A DNA stretch of 64,000 nt, taken from the NCBI RefSeq assembly GCF_900100345.1, contig NZ_FMTT01000015.1:54004-118003 (forward strand), written 5' to 3'. Made by a program: the position numbers and the translations under genes. The stretch is from Paenibacillus tianmuensis (GTDB taxonomy: Bacteria; Bacillota; Bacilli; Paenibacillales; NBRC-103111). Positions 42,357-52,186 of the stretch are shown here, one piece after another. The number at the start of each line of letters is the position of its first letter. Within the stretch, counting starts at the first letter, position 1. The notes under the pieces were generated by a model. That model was not told the origin of the DNA, ran no database searches, and was given only the letters and a program-made list of their open reading frames with translations.

Positions 42357-42860
42357 TTACCTCCTCGTGGATTGGTTTTTATGAAAAGAAGTATTTTTCT
42401 TGCTACTGTTATGTTTTTCCGATTCATGGTTTCGGTGTACTGAATTTCCGTTTCCTCTTGGACCGCCGCCCTCTGTATTGGGGAAAAAAGCAACAACGCT
42501 CTGAAAATGCTGAAAAAATCCCAAGAGTCCTTCCTCTGATTTATTAGCAAGCGTAACGTTTTTCTGAATAAACTGCTTAAACTCCACAGGTGCAGGTTTT
42601 GATGCTTTTCTTTTCATCGCTTGCGCAGCGAATTTCTCTAATTCATCGATTTGGGGACGAACCCTATCATACTCTCCTGTAGTACGAAACTTTTGCACGA
42701 TCCCAAGCACCATATTGTAAAAGCGATGTAGTGTAGCACTCGTTAGTTCTTTCTCCGCCAGCATGTCTGCGACTTCCTCTGCATGTTCGACGATAATTTC
42801 CCTGCGCAGGTACCCCTTCTTGTCGTAATACCCATCTTCCAGATAACGTTCCGGCCACAT
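42357..42860 (-). CDS. csm2: Type III-A CRISPR small subunit Csm2
   Basis: A 167-residue helical Cas11-type small subunit that bridges Cas10 and the Csm3 filament. Helices include IIVEHAEEVADMLAEKELTSATLHRFYNMVLGIVQKF and FKQFIQKNVTLANKSEEGLLGFFQHFQSVVAFF, as in Csm2 of other systems. The last ~40 residues are a basic, His/Asn/Lys/Arg-rich tail, probably disordered and RNA-binding. ATG 42860 directly abuts the cas10 stop. Confidence 0.85.
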   Translation of the reverse strand: MWPERYLEDGYYDKKGYLRREIIVEHAEEVADMLAEKELTSATLHRFYNMVLGIVQKFRTTGEYDRVRPQIDELEKFAAQAMKRKASKPAPVEFKQFIQKNVTLANKSEEGLLGFFQHFQSVVAFFPNTEGGGPRGNGNSVHRNHESEKHNSSKKNTSFHKNQSTRR

Positions 42861-45143
42861 TTACATCTCTTCCTTTCCGATGACGTCATTTAAACGATAC
42901 AATCTGCTCATCTGAATTAAAGGTCGTAACGTTAAAAAAGGATGATCTTCCTGTATTGTGAGAAAACGCTGGGCCCAAATTCTAACCTCTTTATCCTTCT
43001 CGTCGGACAAATTGCGCGCAATATCATAAGAGAGCTTCGGGTAAAACCGCAGCCCCTGAGTGTCCCCAGCCTCATAAGTCCGATACATCTCCGCATAATC
43101 CAACAAACGGTAGAGAAACGCCGAGGTAACCTGCTTTTGCTCCCACATCACAGCCAGACGCTTCGCCTCTTCGCAAAACTCAGCAAACTGTTCCCAGTTC
43201 ATGGCCTGCTGCAAGACAGACACTTGATTGCGGCCCTCCGGGCGGGTTCGGCTTGGACTTTCCTTAGCCCGATCCAATTCCTCCTCCGCAACTGCCGCCT
43301 GCCTGGCCACAGGTTGATGCGACTTGCAGAACGTGATCCCGGCAGATAACGTCAAATTCGGGTTATCCCCGACAAACTCACGGAATCGCAGATGAAGCTC
43401 TTGAGCCAAATGAACGATCTCATCCCAAGCCCCGATTAGAAGCAGATCGTCTCCACCTGAAAAAACCGTGTATACCCTGCGGTATTTTTCGGAGATGATC
43501 CTATGCACCCAACCTGAAAAAAATAAATCCAGCATTTTGCTAAGCACCGCGATTTGTTGAAGCTGGACTGCCTGACCATCCCTATTTAAGCCAAACACGA
43601 AAACACTGCCTAAATAATCGACGTCCGCCTTCAGGTAAGCAAGCTGCTTGGCCCCGATTGCGGATTCCGCAATGCACTCAAACTGCAAAGGAGCGCCCGG
43701 TCTGACCGGATCGTGAGCATCGTCTTTAGCAAGACAGTGCGGGCAACCGTTCTCGTCTGCTACAGGAATATAGTTTGCAGCGTATTTCGTTACCATCGGT
43801 AGACGGTCATCCGTATCCACGGCCGGACTATTCAACCGGTATACCAAATAAATACTGTCCTCGTAGGCCGGAGGAGACTCCACAGCCTCTACGCTATATC
43901 CGTCTACAACGGGAAGGCCGCGCTGCGAAGGATAGCGATATACAAAATAACGCGCTCGAACCAGCCTCTGTCCCATTTCCTCATCGAACCGGCAGTGCTT
44001 ACATAGCTCCCCTTCGTCTACCGCGAATTTCTTGCAAACCGAACATCGGCGGCCCGTCTCCTGCTGCTGAACAAGCCAATTGTTCGTATCCCAACATTCC
44101 CCTGTAGTCAGCCCTTGGAGTAGGGGATTCATTTTGCGTTGGCGCAGCGTAAGGTTCAATCGTTCCATAATCTTGTCCATATGGGTCAAGTCATCCGCAA
44201 CAATGACCTCGCCAGCCAGATTACAAGCGATTTCTCCGTGGTATTGTTCCAGAAACCAATGGTCTAATTCTTTCTGGAGACGCTCCAGTTCTTGAAGCGT
44301 AGCTGTCCCGCCCGGAAGTAAAATATAAAATTTGCCTCCCGAAGACATCACAATATTCGAAAGCGGCAAACCGAAACGATGAACGATTCGATGGGAAATG
44401 ATGTCCGATAGCGCGCTAAGAAAGAACGAACGGGCCCGCAGACGCTTTGCTACACTTCCTGCCCCTGTCTGGGCAATATCGAAAATATATCTTTGAATAC
44501 CGGACAGATCACCGACAACTAACGTCATCCGTCCCGAATCTTCCATTCTTTCGCTGGATAACGCTGCGGCCAAAGCCCCAAGCATACTGCATTGTTCCGA
44601 GACGGGCACGTATTGATGGGACGATTTAGATCCGGATGCTATGCACCAGGCATAATGCTCTACCGTATTCTTTAATTTCGCGAAAAACGCTTCAAACGAT
44701 AAGTCCTCCCGCTTCCAAAGCCGGTTCAAGGAACTCACAAACTTCTGAACGTACGCCTGAGGATCGGCCGAAAGCTCCGCCTGCTCCTCCTTCGGAAAAA
44801 TAGCGCGCTCACTCAATTCCGCGAAATCATAGACAGCTTGCCGCTCGTAACGCTGCTCCAGTTCGATATAGCAAAAAACGGAAGATAATCTTCTCAGCGA
44901 GTCAGCATCGTTTTCAGGCATGATGCCTAGGATGTCAAGAGCTTTACGAATGGATGGTAGGCTCGCCTGATCCTCGCGTCCCTGTTGTAATTGTTCAAGG
45001 ATCTGAAGCACTTTTTCTCCTTGGACTGCCTTTTGCTGTTGACGCATGCACTCCATATGAGCTTCAAAATCGGAAGCAGCCAGAGAATGTCTTAATGTAT
45101 GATATAGCAGATAATAATACGAAGCGACTATCGTCTCTTTCAT
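42861..45143 (-). CDS. cas10: Type III-A Cas10/Csm1 with cyclase motif but no visible HD site
   Basis: A 760-residue large subunit that senses target RNA and makes cyclic oligoadenylate. The second Palm domain has the catalytic GGDD at 563-566 (VFSGGDDLLL). The first Palm has GDLSGIQRYIFDIAQ, and Cys pairs (CSVCKK...CKHC; CPHC) form zinc sites. The N-terminal HD nuclease motif (HD-x-GK) is not found, and the usual D-V-S-L-Y-D-H segment reads VPVSEQCSMLGALAAAL, so single-strand DNase activity is probably lost. Start overlaps the csm6 stop by four bases. Confidence 0.93.
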   Translation of the reverse strand: MKETIVASYYYLLYHTLRHSLAASDFEAHMECMRQQQKAVQGEKVLQILEQLQQGREDQASLPSIRKALDILGIMPENDADSLRRLSSVFCYIELEQRYERQAVYDFAELSERAIFPKEEQAELSADPQAYVQKFVSSLNRLWKREDLSFEAFFAKLKNTVEHYAWCIASGSKSSHQYVPVSEQCSMLGALAAALSSERMEDSGRMTLVVGDLSGIQRYIFDIAQTGAGSVAKRLRARSFFLSALSDIISHRIVHRFGLPLSNIVMSSGGKFYILLPGGTATLQELERLQKELDHWFLEQYHGEIACNLAGEVIVADDLTHMDKIMERLNLTLRQRKMNPLLQGLTTGECWDTNNWLVQQQETGRRCSVCKKFAVDEGELCKHCRFDEEMGQRLVRARYFVYRYPSQRGLPVVDGYSVEAVESPPAYEDSIYLVYRLNSPAVDTDDRLPMVTKYAANYIPVADENGCPHCLAKDDAHDPVRPGAPLQFECIAESAIGAKQLAYLKADVDYLGSVFVFGLNRDGQAVQLQQIAVLSKMLDLFFSGWVHRIISEKYRRVYTVFSGGDDLLLIGAWDEIVHLAQELHLRFREFVGDNPNLTLSAGITFCKSHQPVARQAAVAEEELDRAKESPSRTRPEGRNQVSVLQQAMNWEQFAEFCEEAKRLAVMWEQKQVTSAFLYRLLDYAEMYRTYEAGDTQGLRFYPKLSYDIARNLSDEKDKEVRIWAQRFLTIQEDHPFLTLRPLIQMSRLYRLNDVIGKEEM

Positions 45144-46663
45144 TGCATTTTTTCACCTCCTTGTTCCCTATACATTTCACGAGACATTACGCGCTGGTGA
45201 AGCCGGTGACGGAGCCAATGAAGGAAACCGTCATGAATTTCAGTGAGCGGATTCTCTTTTAGCTGACAATGAAACTCCTTGTGCAGCAATCCTTTAAGCT
45301 CGGTTTGCCAGTTGGCCAGGCTGAATGTGTCCTTTATCACTTCTTTGGTCAAGCCCCCGAAACGGTGTATCAGATTGTTACGTTCTTCATAAATATGATC
45401 CAGCTTGCATGCGAGCGGACTATTCTTGCCAAGCAAGCTGTCCGGTTCCAGAGCAGAAACGATCTTCTCATAGGTGTGGCGTGTTGGATATCTTCTTTTT
45501 CCACATATAAAATCATCTGTTCGAAGTGAATCCACACCATGAATCGTCGCCCACGAACGAATGGCTTCCCTCAACTGACCGGAACTATGTTCATTTGGCG
45601 CTGTTCCAATCCCATCTATTGCTTTGAGACGAAGCATATTCTCATACAAATTCATGAACATGGTAACCCAGTCGTTATATTGCTCAAGAGCATAATAGTT
45701 TTCGAGCTTCCAGTATTGCTCTTCGAGCAGCCTCTTGATCTCCGGTTTGTGAAGCTTTTCCTGCACCTGCTCCTCGTTGATCTTGATTCCGTTCATCAAA
45801 CTCTGTGTATCAACGAAGCACTTATTGAAAAATGCTTCTTTTTTAAAGTCAGCGTTCGTTATACGGTTCAACTTTTGTACAGCCTTATCGTACTGCAAAT
45901 TTTTACGCAAGAGCAGCGCATCAAGAAAATGGACCTCTGTCACATCCTTTTCTTGAAGCAGCTTGAAGCTTTCCAGCAGCTTCTTGATTTGACCGTAATG
46001 ATGCCCTTCGAACAATTCCCGAAAGTTATACAGAAGCTCGTCGACAGACAAATAAGCGTCAACCTCAATCTCCACCGCAGGCGGCTGCGGATCTTCTTTC
46101 CTCGCTGGGCGCGGGGAGTAGATGAATTGCTTGTTGCGGGGAAGCTCTCTCGTGGCATTAACAGCATGAAGCAGTCCGAAATTACACGCCGGCGTTCCTC
46201 CCGCCACCGAAACATAAAACGGTTGGTTTAAATTTACATGTTTTTCAGTCAGTTGGCGCATAATTTGCTCCATCGCCTGCCGGTAATGAAAAAACATCCG
46301 ATCATAAGAATAAGGTGCTTTGTGAATCGGATACCCCAGAAGTATCGGATTATGACTTTCGAACAACTTCTGCTGTGCTATCGCTAAGCGAATAAATTCA
46401 AAATCCTTATAGGTATCCGAACTGCGGAAATCTAAGCCTTCCTGTTCCGTATAGAACAAAATGAGATATTCCAGGTACTCCTCTTTGGAGCTAAGCAGTT
46501 TTTCAATCGACCTCATAATCGGGAACTCAGGTTGAAATACATTCGTTTGCCCCAGTAAATCTTCATTCATAAAGTTGAATGCATTAAGGCGTTCCTCTTC
46601 TGGTATTCGAGAACCGTCTCTTTGTACATCGGAAGTTCCGATATTGGCCAACACGATTGCCAT
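45140..46663 (-). CDS. csm6: Csm6-type cyclic-oligoadenylate-activated ribonuclease
   Basis: A 507-residue accessory effector. The N-terminus (MAIVLANIGTSDVQ, then VSVAGGTPACNFGLLHAVNA) resembles a CARF ligand-binding domain, and the C-terminal HEPN domain has the R-x4-H ribonuclease motif R428-NNLI-H433 in EERNNLIHRFGG. When Cas10 makes cyclic oligoadenylate the protein should degrade RNA non-specifically. It is the first gene of the five-gene operon and is translationally coupled to cas10. A terminator separates it from cas6 upstream. Confidence 0.85.
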   Translation of the reverse strand: MAIVLANIGTSDVQRDGSRIPEEERLNAFNFMNEDLLGQTNVFQPEFPIMRSIEKLLSSKEEYLEYLILFYTEQEGLDFRSSDTYKDFEFIRLAIAQQKLFESHNPILLGYPIHKAPYSYDRMFFHYRQAMEQIMRQLTEKHVNLNQPFYVSVAGGTPACNFGLLHAVNATRELPRNKQFIYSPRPARKEDPQPPAVEIEVDAYLSVDELLYNFRELFEGHHYGQIKKLLESFKLLQEKDVTEVHFLDALLLRKNLQYDKAVQKLNRITNADFKKEAFFNKCFVDTQSLMNGIKINEEQVQEKLHKPEIKRLLEEQYWKLENYYALEQYNDWVTMFMNLYENMLRLKAIDGIGTAPNEHSSGQLREAIRSWATIHGVDSLRTDDFICGKRRYPTRHTYEKIVSALEPDSLLGKNSPLACKLDHIYEERNNLIHRFGGLTKEVIKDTFSLANWQTELKGLLHKEFHCQLKENPLTEIHDGFLHWLRHRLHQRVMSREMYREQGGEKMQ

Positions 46664-46780
46664 AGTTCCACCGCCCTATAAAAAAAGTGAAAATGAACCA
46701 ATACTACTATATTTGACACACAAAACCTTTTTCCTTCCATTCATCCTAAAAATATTTCCACGTTTTCCTAATAAACGACA

Positions 46781-46816
46781 AAAATCGCTCATCTCTGTAG
46801 ATGAACGACTTTTTGT
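46781..46816 (-). terminator. Terminator of cas6
   Basis: TCGTTCATCT-ACAG-AGATGAGCGA followed by TTTTTG on the minus strand, 14 bases after cas6, so csm6-csm4 form a separate transcription unit. Confidence 0.7.
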
Positions 46817-46829
46817 TATTATCGTTTAT

Positions 46830-47576
46830 TCACTTTTCGTTCAATTCACGAACCACTGTAAACAAACCCATCCCATTCGAGCACTTAGCCCCGATGCCTA
46901 CCTGATGAACGATACGAAGCAGTTCCGGATGACCCGTTAATCGAAAATCGCCCATCCACCCTTTGATAATCGTACCTTTGAATAGAACCGTTTTGGGTCT
47001 TAGGCTTCGAGAATCCAGCGGTGTTAGCTCTAAGCTTGTTTCCGGAGCCGGATTACCGTAAATGGCCTCGTACTTTTTGCGGGCATTATTGGCTATCAGT
47101 TCGGAAAATTTTTCTTCTGCCGGTGAGTAATAGTATGTTTTTTTACGATTATTTTCGATCAAGGTGCTGTACATCGTTACAGGCGTTATCATTCGGATAT
47201 GCATGGCGGAGCTTATTTTTTCGTCCACCACTTCGATGCCTGCCATGGTTACGCGATTTTGGCCGATATACAGTTCCTTTTTGGCAAACAACGTAGTCGC
47301 CAATTCGCTAACCAATCGATCATGAGAGCTCGAAAAAAGAAACGATACCGGCGACGTAAAGACGATCCTGCCGTTTTCGAATTGATGGGCTCCCATTAAT
47401 TTGGAGAAGCAGAACATGCGAAACTGCCTTTTCTCATATGGAAATCCAATGTTATGGAGCCGATCCCGAAATTCGTCATCCCCAATACAATGATAAATCA
47501 TACCGTGGAGTAGCTCCTGATGATGAACCGGAACATCTAACTTTTCTTTGAATTGGAATTTGATTCGTATACGCAC
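46830..47576 (-). CDS. cas6: CRISPR pre-crRNA endoribonuclease Cas6
   Basis: A 248-residue RAMP endonuclease that cuts the repeat to leave the ATTGAAAC handle. Cas6 features: IRIKFQFKEKLDVPVHHQELLHGMIYHCIG at the N-terminus (candidate general-base His), and the C-terminal Gly-rich loop HQVGIGAKCSNGMGLFTVV that grips the repeat. It lies between array 2 and the csm operon, with its own terminator, and could process both arrays since their repeats agree. Confidence 0.92.
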   Translation of the reverse strand: MRIRIKFQFKEKLDVPVHHQELLHGMIYHCIGDDEFRDRLHNIGFPYEKRQFRMFCFSKLMGAHQFENGRIVFTSPVSFLFSSSHDRLVSELATTLFAKKELYIGQNRVTMAGIEVVDEKISSAMHIRMITPVTMYSTLIENNRKKTYYYSPAEEKFSELIANNARKKYEAIYGNPAPETSLELTPLDSRSLRPKTVLFKGTIIKGWMGDFRLTGHPELLRIVHQVGIGAKCSNGMGLFTVVRELNEK

Positions 47577-47605
47577 TAAGCTTGCCTCCTTGAGTTTATA
47601 CCAAA

Positions 47606-48583
47606 CTTCCTATTCCTCGTAGGTAGGTTTAAAACTACGTGAATATCGAACGATGCCTGGTCCTGAAGGGTAGTTTCAATTCCTCATAGGTACGTTCAAA
47701 ACAAATAGACATACCACTTCCTGCTGTATCCATTACAATAATTTCAATTCCTCATAGGTACGTTCAAAACTACTTTTATTATACTCATCCCAACCTCGTT
47801 CGCATGGTAGTTTCAATTCCTCATAGGTACGTTCAAAACGTTCGACCAGGCGCACCGCCTCGCCCACGACGCTATGCGTTTCAATTCCTCATAGGTACGT
47901 TCAAAACTGGGTACTTGTCATTTTTACGGCTTTATTTCTGTACAAGTTTCAATTCCTTATAGGTACGTTCAAAACAGTGAAGGCATACGACAACCTGCTC
48001 GCAGAGGCGGAGATGTTTCAATTCCTTATAGGTAAGTTCAAAACACTCGTCTGCCGTCCGCTAAGAGAACATCAGCTTGGGATTTCAATTCCTCATAGGT
48101 ACGTTCAAAACTGACTGGAGAATATCAAGGCGACATCTCCGATCTGCAGTTTCAATTCCTTATAGGTACGTTCAAAACAGTTTTGGTACATTAAATATAT
48201 GAAGATTAGTAAAAGTTTCAATTCCTCATAGGTACATTCAAAACAGGAGTACAAGCAACAATATTAGAGCGGCTTTCCAAATCGCGTTTCAATTCCTCAT
48301 AGGTACGTTCAAAACCTCTTCAAGCCATCTAACCATATCTTGAGCGATTGGAGTTTCAATTCCTCATAGGTACGTTCAAAACAGCTGATGGAATGCCATA
48401 TGACAATCAGGTTACTGTGTTTCAATTCCTCATAGGTACGTTCAAAACCTTCCCACGCTCCAGACCAGTCGCCTCGCAAGACTTTGTTTCAATTCCTCAT
48501 AGGTACGTTCAAAACCTGTCTGCTGTCACTAACAACTGTGTCGCCATTGACAAGTTCCAATTCCTCATAGGTACGTTCAAACC
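47606..48583 (-). CRISPR. CRISPR array 2 (15 repeats, 14 spacers)
   Basis: 30-base repeats start at 47606 (decayed), 47673, 47741, 47810, 47878, 47946, 48015, 48082, 48149, 48215, 48286, 48353, 48419, 48486 and 48554. Spacers are 36-41 bases, all different by eye. Variants: CCTTAT for CCTCAT at 47946, 48015 and 48149; TACATTC at 48215; TAAGTTC at 48015. The leader-side repeat (48554-48583) has two changes, including one in the handle. Transcription is inferred on the minus strand from the leader at 48584 onward. Confidence 0.97.
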
Positions 48584-48790
48584 CCGTAAAACCGCCGTCG
48601 TTACGCCATTCTCGCATACTTGCAAAACAAATCTCACCCACACCAACTACCAAAATCCCTTTTCCCGCGCGACAATCGTTGTCGTCGACCCCCCGGCTTT
48701 TTTGCAGCATTGGAGGTCGACGACACAAACGCGCATTTACAATTATATAGCTTTGTCCACCTTTTTCCAACCCAATTCACTTACATTCGC
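48584..48790 (-). promoter_or_regulatory. Leader of CRISPR array 2
   Basis: Contains TTGTCGTCGACC (48679-48690) paired with GGTCGACGACA (48714-48724) around a GGCTTTTTTGCAGCATT loop region, nearly identical to the array 1 leader, and a CCGCCGTCGTTACGCCATT block next to the repeat. No other gene lies between the array and the peptide-transporter ATPase. Confidence 0.8.
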
Positions 48791-48842
48791 TTGTAGTCGT
48801 TCCCACTAAGCAGCCGTTCGTCTCCCGAACCCTCACCTAACC

Positions 48843-50579
48843 CTATGCTTCAGCAACTGCCACCCAATGCCCCTTCTTCACTTCAACGAAGCTTGAGCGC
48901 TCCAAGCCGTACGGGTCCGCCTTCGAGGACTCCTCCCCAGCGGTGAACGTCTTCTGCGATTCCACCTTCGGGTCGGGAACCGGGATCGCGGCCAGCAGCG
49001 ACTTCGTGTAGGCATGCTGCGGGTTCTCGTACAGCTCCTCACTTTCAGCCAGTTCCACGATCTTGCCCTTGTACATCACCGCCACGCGGTCGCTGATATG
49101 CTTAACCATAGACAGATCATGCGCGATAAACAGATAGGTAAGACCCAGTCGCTGCTGCAGCTCCTCCAGGAGCTTGACGATCTGCGACTGGATCGAGACG
49201 TCCAGAGCCGACAACGGCTCGTCGCACACGATAAATTCCGGCTCGATGGCAAGGGTACGGGCGATGCCGATCCGCTGGCGTTGACCTCCCGAGAATTCGT
49301 GAGGATAACGCATGGCATGTGCCGGGCTTAGCCCAACCATATCGAGCAGCTCTTCGACCCGCTTCTGCCGCTCCTGCTTCCCTCTTGCGATCCCATGCAC
49401 GTCTAACGCTTCGCCAATGATGTCGACGATGCGAAGACGCGGGTTCAGCGAGGCGTACGGATCTTGGAAAATCATCTGCATGTACCGCCGCATCGTCTTC
49501 ATTTCACCGCGGTTCAGCCGGTTCAGCGCGATCCCTTTGAACAGCACCTCGCCCCCGGTAGGCTCGTTCAGACGCAGAATTGCCCGCCCCGTCGTCGACT
49601 TGCCGCTCCCGGATTCGCCCACGACGCCAAGCGTCTCGCCGGCCCGGATATCGAAGCTGATATCGTTCACTGCCTTGACGATCTGACCCTTCCCGAGATC
49701 AAAATATTGCTTCAGCGACCGGACCTCCAGCAGCGGACGATCGTCGGCCGACCTCGCGATGAGCGGCGCGGGCTTCGGCTTCTTCTTCTCGTCCAACCGG
49801 GGCAGCGCGTTCAGCAGCCGGACCGTATAAGGATGCTTCGGCGAGTAGAAAATTTCTTCCGTTGTGCCGGTCTCGACGATCTCGCCTTCCTTCATGACGA
49901 CGACACGGTCGCACATACCGGCAACGACGCCCAGATCGTGCGTGATGAGGATAATCGAGGTGCCGAGCTTTAGCTGGAGCTCCTTCATCTGATGCAGAAT
50001 CTGCGCCTGTATCGTAACATCCAGCGACGTTGTCGGTTCATCGGCGATCAGTAACGAAGGACGGCAAGCGAGCGCGATGGCAATCATCACCCTCTGACGC
50101 ATGCCGCCGGAAAATTCATGCGGATATTGCATATAGCGGGCCTCGCTATACGGGATGCCGACCATCCGGAGCATCTCGATCGCTTCCCTGCGCGCCTCCG
50201 TTTTGGAGAGCTTCCGATGCTTGATCAAGCTCTCCTCGATCTGCTTGCCAATCCGCATCGTCGGGTTAAGCGAGGACATCGGGTCCTGAAAAATCATTCC
50301 GATCTCCCGCCCCCGGATCTGCTCCATTTCCTGTTCGGTTTTATAGGCCAGATTCTGGCCTTGGAATAAAATCTCTCCGCCCTTCACCATAGAGGGTGGC
50401 GAAGGCAGCAGACGCATGATCGTGCGCGCCGTGACGCTCTTGCCGCTGCCGGATTCTCCGACGATCCCGAGCGTCTCGCCCTTACGTACCTCGAAGCTTA
50501 CATTCCGGACGGCTTCGACTTCCCTGTCACGAGAATAAAATGAAACGGATAATTGGTTCACCTGCAGTAGCGTATCCAT
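48843..50579 (-). CDS. Oligopeptide ABC transporter dual ATPase
   Basis: A 578-residue fusion of two Opp/Dpp-type ATPases (DppD-DppF-like). Each half has Walker A GESGSGKS, a signature ([24 protein letters not shown]) and Walker B ([24 protein letters not shown]), followed by the oligopeptide C-terminal zinc/Fe-S-type extension ([28 protein letters not shown]). Fused DppDF proteins are common. It is divergent from the permease/binding-protein operon and should power it. Confidence 0.9.
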   Translation of the reverse strand: MDTLLQVNQLSVSFYSRDREVEAVRNVSFEVRKGETLGIVGESGSGKSVTARTIMRLLPSPPSMVKGGEILFQGQNLAYKTEQEMEQIRGREIGMIFQDPMSSLNPTMRIGKQIEESLIKHRKLSKTEARREAIEMLRMVGIPYSEARYMQYPHEFSGGMRQRVMIAIALACRPSLLIADEPTTSLDVTIQAQILHQMKELQLKLGTSIILITHDLGVVAGMCDRVVVMKEGEIVETGTTEEIFYSPKHPYTVRLLNALPRLDEKKKPKPAPLIARSADDRPLLEVRSLKQYFDLGKGQIVKAVNDISFDIRAGETLGVVGESGSGKSTTGRAILRLNEPTGGEVLFKGIALNRLNRGEMKTMRRYMQMIFQDPYASLNPRLRIVDIIGEALDVHGIARGKQERQKRVEELLDMVGLSPAHAMRYPHEFSGGQRQRIGIARTLAIEPEFIVCDEPLSALDVSIQSQIVKLLEELQQRLGLTYLFIAHDLSMVKHISDRVAVMYKGKIVELAESEELYENPQHAYTKSLLAAIPVPDPKVESQKTFTAGEESSKADPYGLERSSFVEVKKGHWVAVAEA

Positions 50580-50636
50580 GAAGTCACCTGCGTTAAATCG
50601 TAAATTTTGAAAGACCTGATTTCGTCGTATTAATTG

Positions 50637-50665
50637 TTGACATTTTTCGAGCGTTATCTTAAAAT
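50637..50665 (+). promoter_or_regulatory. Sigma-A promoter of the peptide permease operon
   Basis: TTGACA (50637-50642), a 17-base spacer and TAAAAT (50660-50665) form a near-consensus promoter about 67 bases upstream of the first permease start. Confidence 0.75.
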
Positions 50666-50731
50666 CTACTATATTAATCGGAATAATGCAAATTTTTTCA
50701 ACCTAATTTACTTGAAGGGGAGCGCACAAGC

Positions 50732-52174
50732 TTGACAGGGCAAACGGTCATGACAGGTTCCCGTCTCGTTGACCGAATCGGGAACATCTACTCTAAAATG
50801 TTTCTACATCCGGCTTATCGTTTCCTGCTGCTGCTCGCTGGGGCGCCTATAAATGTTTTCGTCGGCATCGTCTACCTATATGGAGGCAAGCGGAAGGCGC
50901 ATCAGGAACTGCGTCGAAGTCTGGAACGTAAGCTGTTGGAGTCCGGCTACCGGGACCGGATTTTATCGGAAACGAAAGAACAGTTGACCCGAAAGCATCA
51001 TTTTTTCAACCAACAGGTCGATCAGAAGCAGCTGGAGCATGAAGCGGAGCGCATTACCGCCGAGAAGTTCAAGGAAGCTCTGCAGCGGCAGGTCGAGGCT
51101 CAACTGGAGCAGCGCCACGAGACACAGGTCACATTTGCGGAGACGTTCCGGATGCTGATCCATCACCCGGCGTTTCTGGCTGTGACCTTCCTGCCGGGGA
51201 TTCTGATGTATGCGCTGATCGGGATCTACGGCAACGCATTTCTGAAACACATCGTGGAGCGGCTGATCATGACGGTGTTGGTCATTTTCGGCGTCGCCTT
51301 TCTGGTCTTCACCATCCTGTATATATCGCCGATGGACCCGGCCGCCAATATTCTCGGGGAAACCGCAACCGCCGAGCAGATCGCCGCATTCAATAAGCTG
51401 TATGGACTGGATCAGCCTTATCTGGTTCAGCTCTGGAATACGCTGCGGGGCATCCTGACTTTCGACCTCGGCAAATCGTTTGCCGGCAACGAGGAAGTGA
51501 TGACAGCCATTGCCAACAAGTTTCCCGTGACGATGACACTTACTGTCATATCCACCATCGTCGCGGTGCTCATCGCCCTGCCGATCGGCATTATATCGGC
51601 GACGCGGCCGAATTCGTTTTTCGATTATACGTTTATGTTCATTGCTTTACTCGGCTTGTCGATCCCGAGCTTCTGGCAAGGCTTGATCTTCATCCTGAAC
51701 TTTTCGATCAAGCTGCAATGGCTTCCCGCCACCTATAGCCCGGAGAACTCGCTATCGATGATCATGCCGATTATCGTTCTGGGCACGGGGTTAACGGCGG
51801 CGGTCGCGCGGATGACCCGCTCTTCCACGCTTGAGGTCATACACGAGGATTACATTACGACCGCCAAAGCCAAGGGGTTGTCCCGCAGGCGCGTCCTGTG
51901 GAAACACGCGGTAGGCAACGCGCTGATCCCGATCATTACGATCATCGGACTTCAGTTCGGCGGGATGCTCGGTGGAGCGGCCGTTACCGAGAAGGTATTC
52001 AATATTAACGGCATCGGGAGCTACATCGTGGACAAGCAGTTCATCCCGGACATCCCCGCCATTATGGGCGGCGTCGTCTACACCGCAATCGCAATCTCTA
52101 TCGTCAATGTCGTTATCGATATTCTGTATGCGTTTTTCGATCCAAGAATCCGTTCAAAAATGAAACAATACTAG
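50732..52174 (+). CDS. Oligopeptide ABC permease OppB-type with N-terminal extension
   Basis: A 480-residue permease, about 170 longer than usual OppB/DppB. The extra N-terminus has one hydrophobic segment (~30-48) and a charged coiled-coil region (~50-135, rich in Glu/Gln/Lys/Arg). The standard fold then begins (HIVERLIMTVLVIFGVAFLVFTILYISPMDPA). The EAA coupling loop reads HEDYITTAKAKGLSRRRVLWKHAVGNALIP. TTG 50732 is nine bases after AAGGGGAG. First of three genes driven by the promoter at 50637. The extension's role is unknown. Confidence 0.87.
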   Translation: MTGQTVMTGSRLVDRIGNIYSKMFLHPAYRFLLLLAGAPINVFVGIVYLYGGKRKAHQELRRSLERKLLESGYRDRILSETKEQLTRKHHFFNQQVDQKQLEHEAERITAEKFKEALQRQVEAQLEQRHETQVTFAETFRMLIHHPAFLAVTFLPGILMYALIGIYGNAFLKHIVERLIMTVLVIFGVAFLVFTILYISPMDPAANILGETATAEQIAAFNKLYGLDQPYLVQLWNTLRGILTFDLGKSFAGNEEVMTAIANKFPVTMTLTVISTIVAVLIALPIGIISATRPNSFFDYTFMFIALLGLSIPSFWQGLIFILNFSIKLQWLPATYSPENSLSMIMPIIVLGTGLTAAVARMTRSSTLEVIHEDYITTAKAKGLSRRRVLWKHAVGNALIPIITIIGLQFGGMLGGAAVTEKVFNINGIGSYIVDKQFIPDIPAIMGGVVYTAIAISIVNVVIDILYAFFDPRIRSKMKQY

Positions 52175-52186
52175 CAGGTGTCAGCC

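Noticed and set aside
40189..48842. Search for csm5, cas1 and cas2 in all frames around the CRISPR arrays
   Set aside because: No frame of suitable length or motif was seen; gaps are filled by arrays and leaders. Absence holds only for this window.
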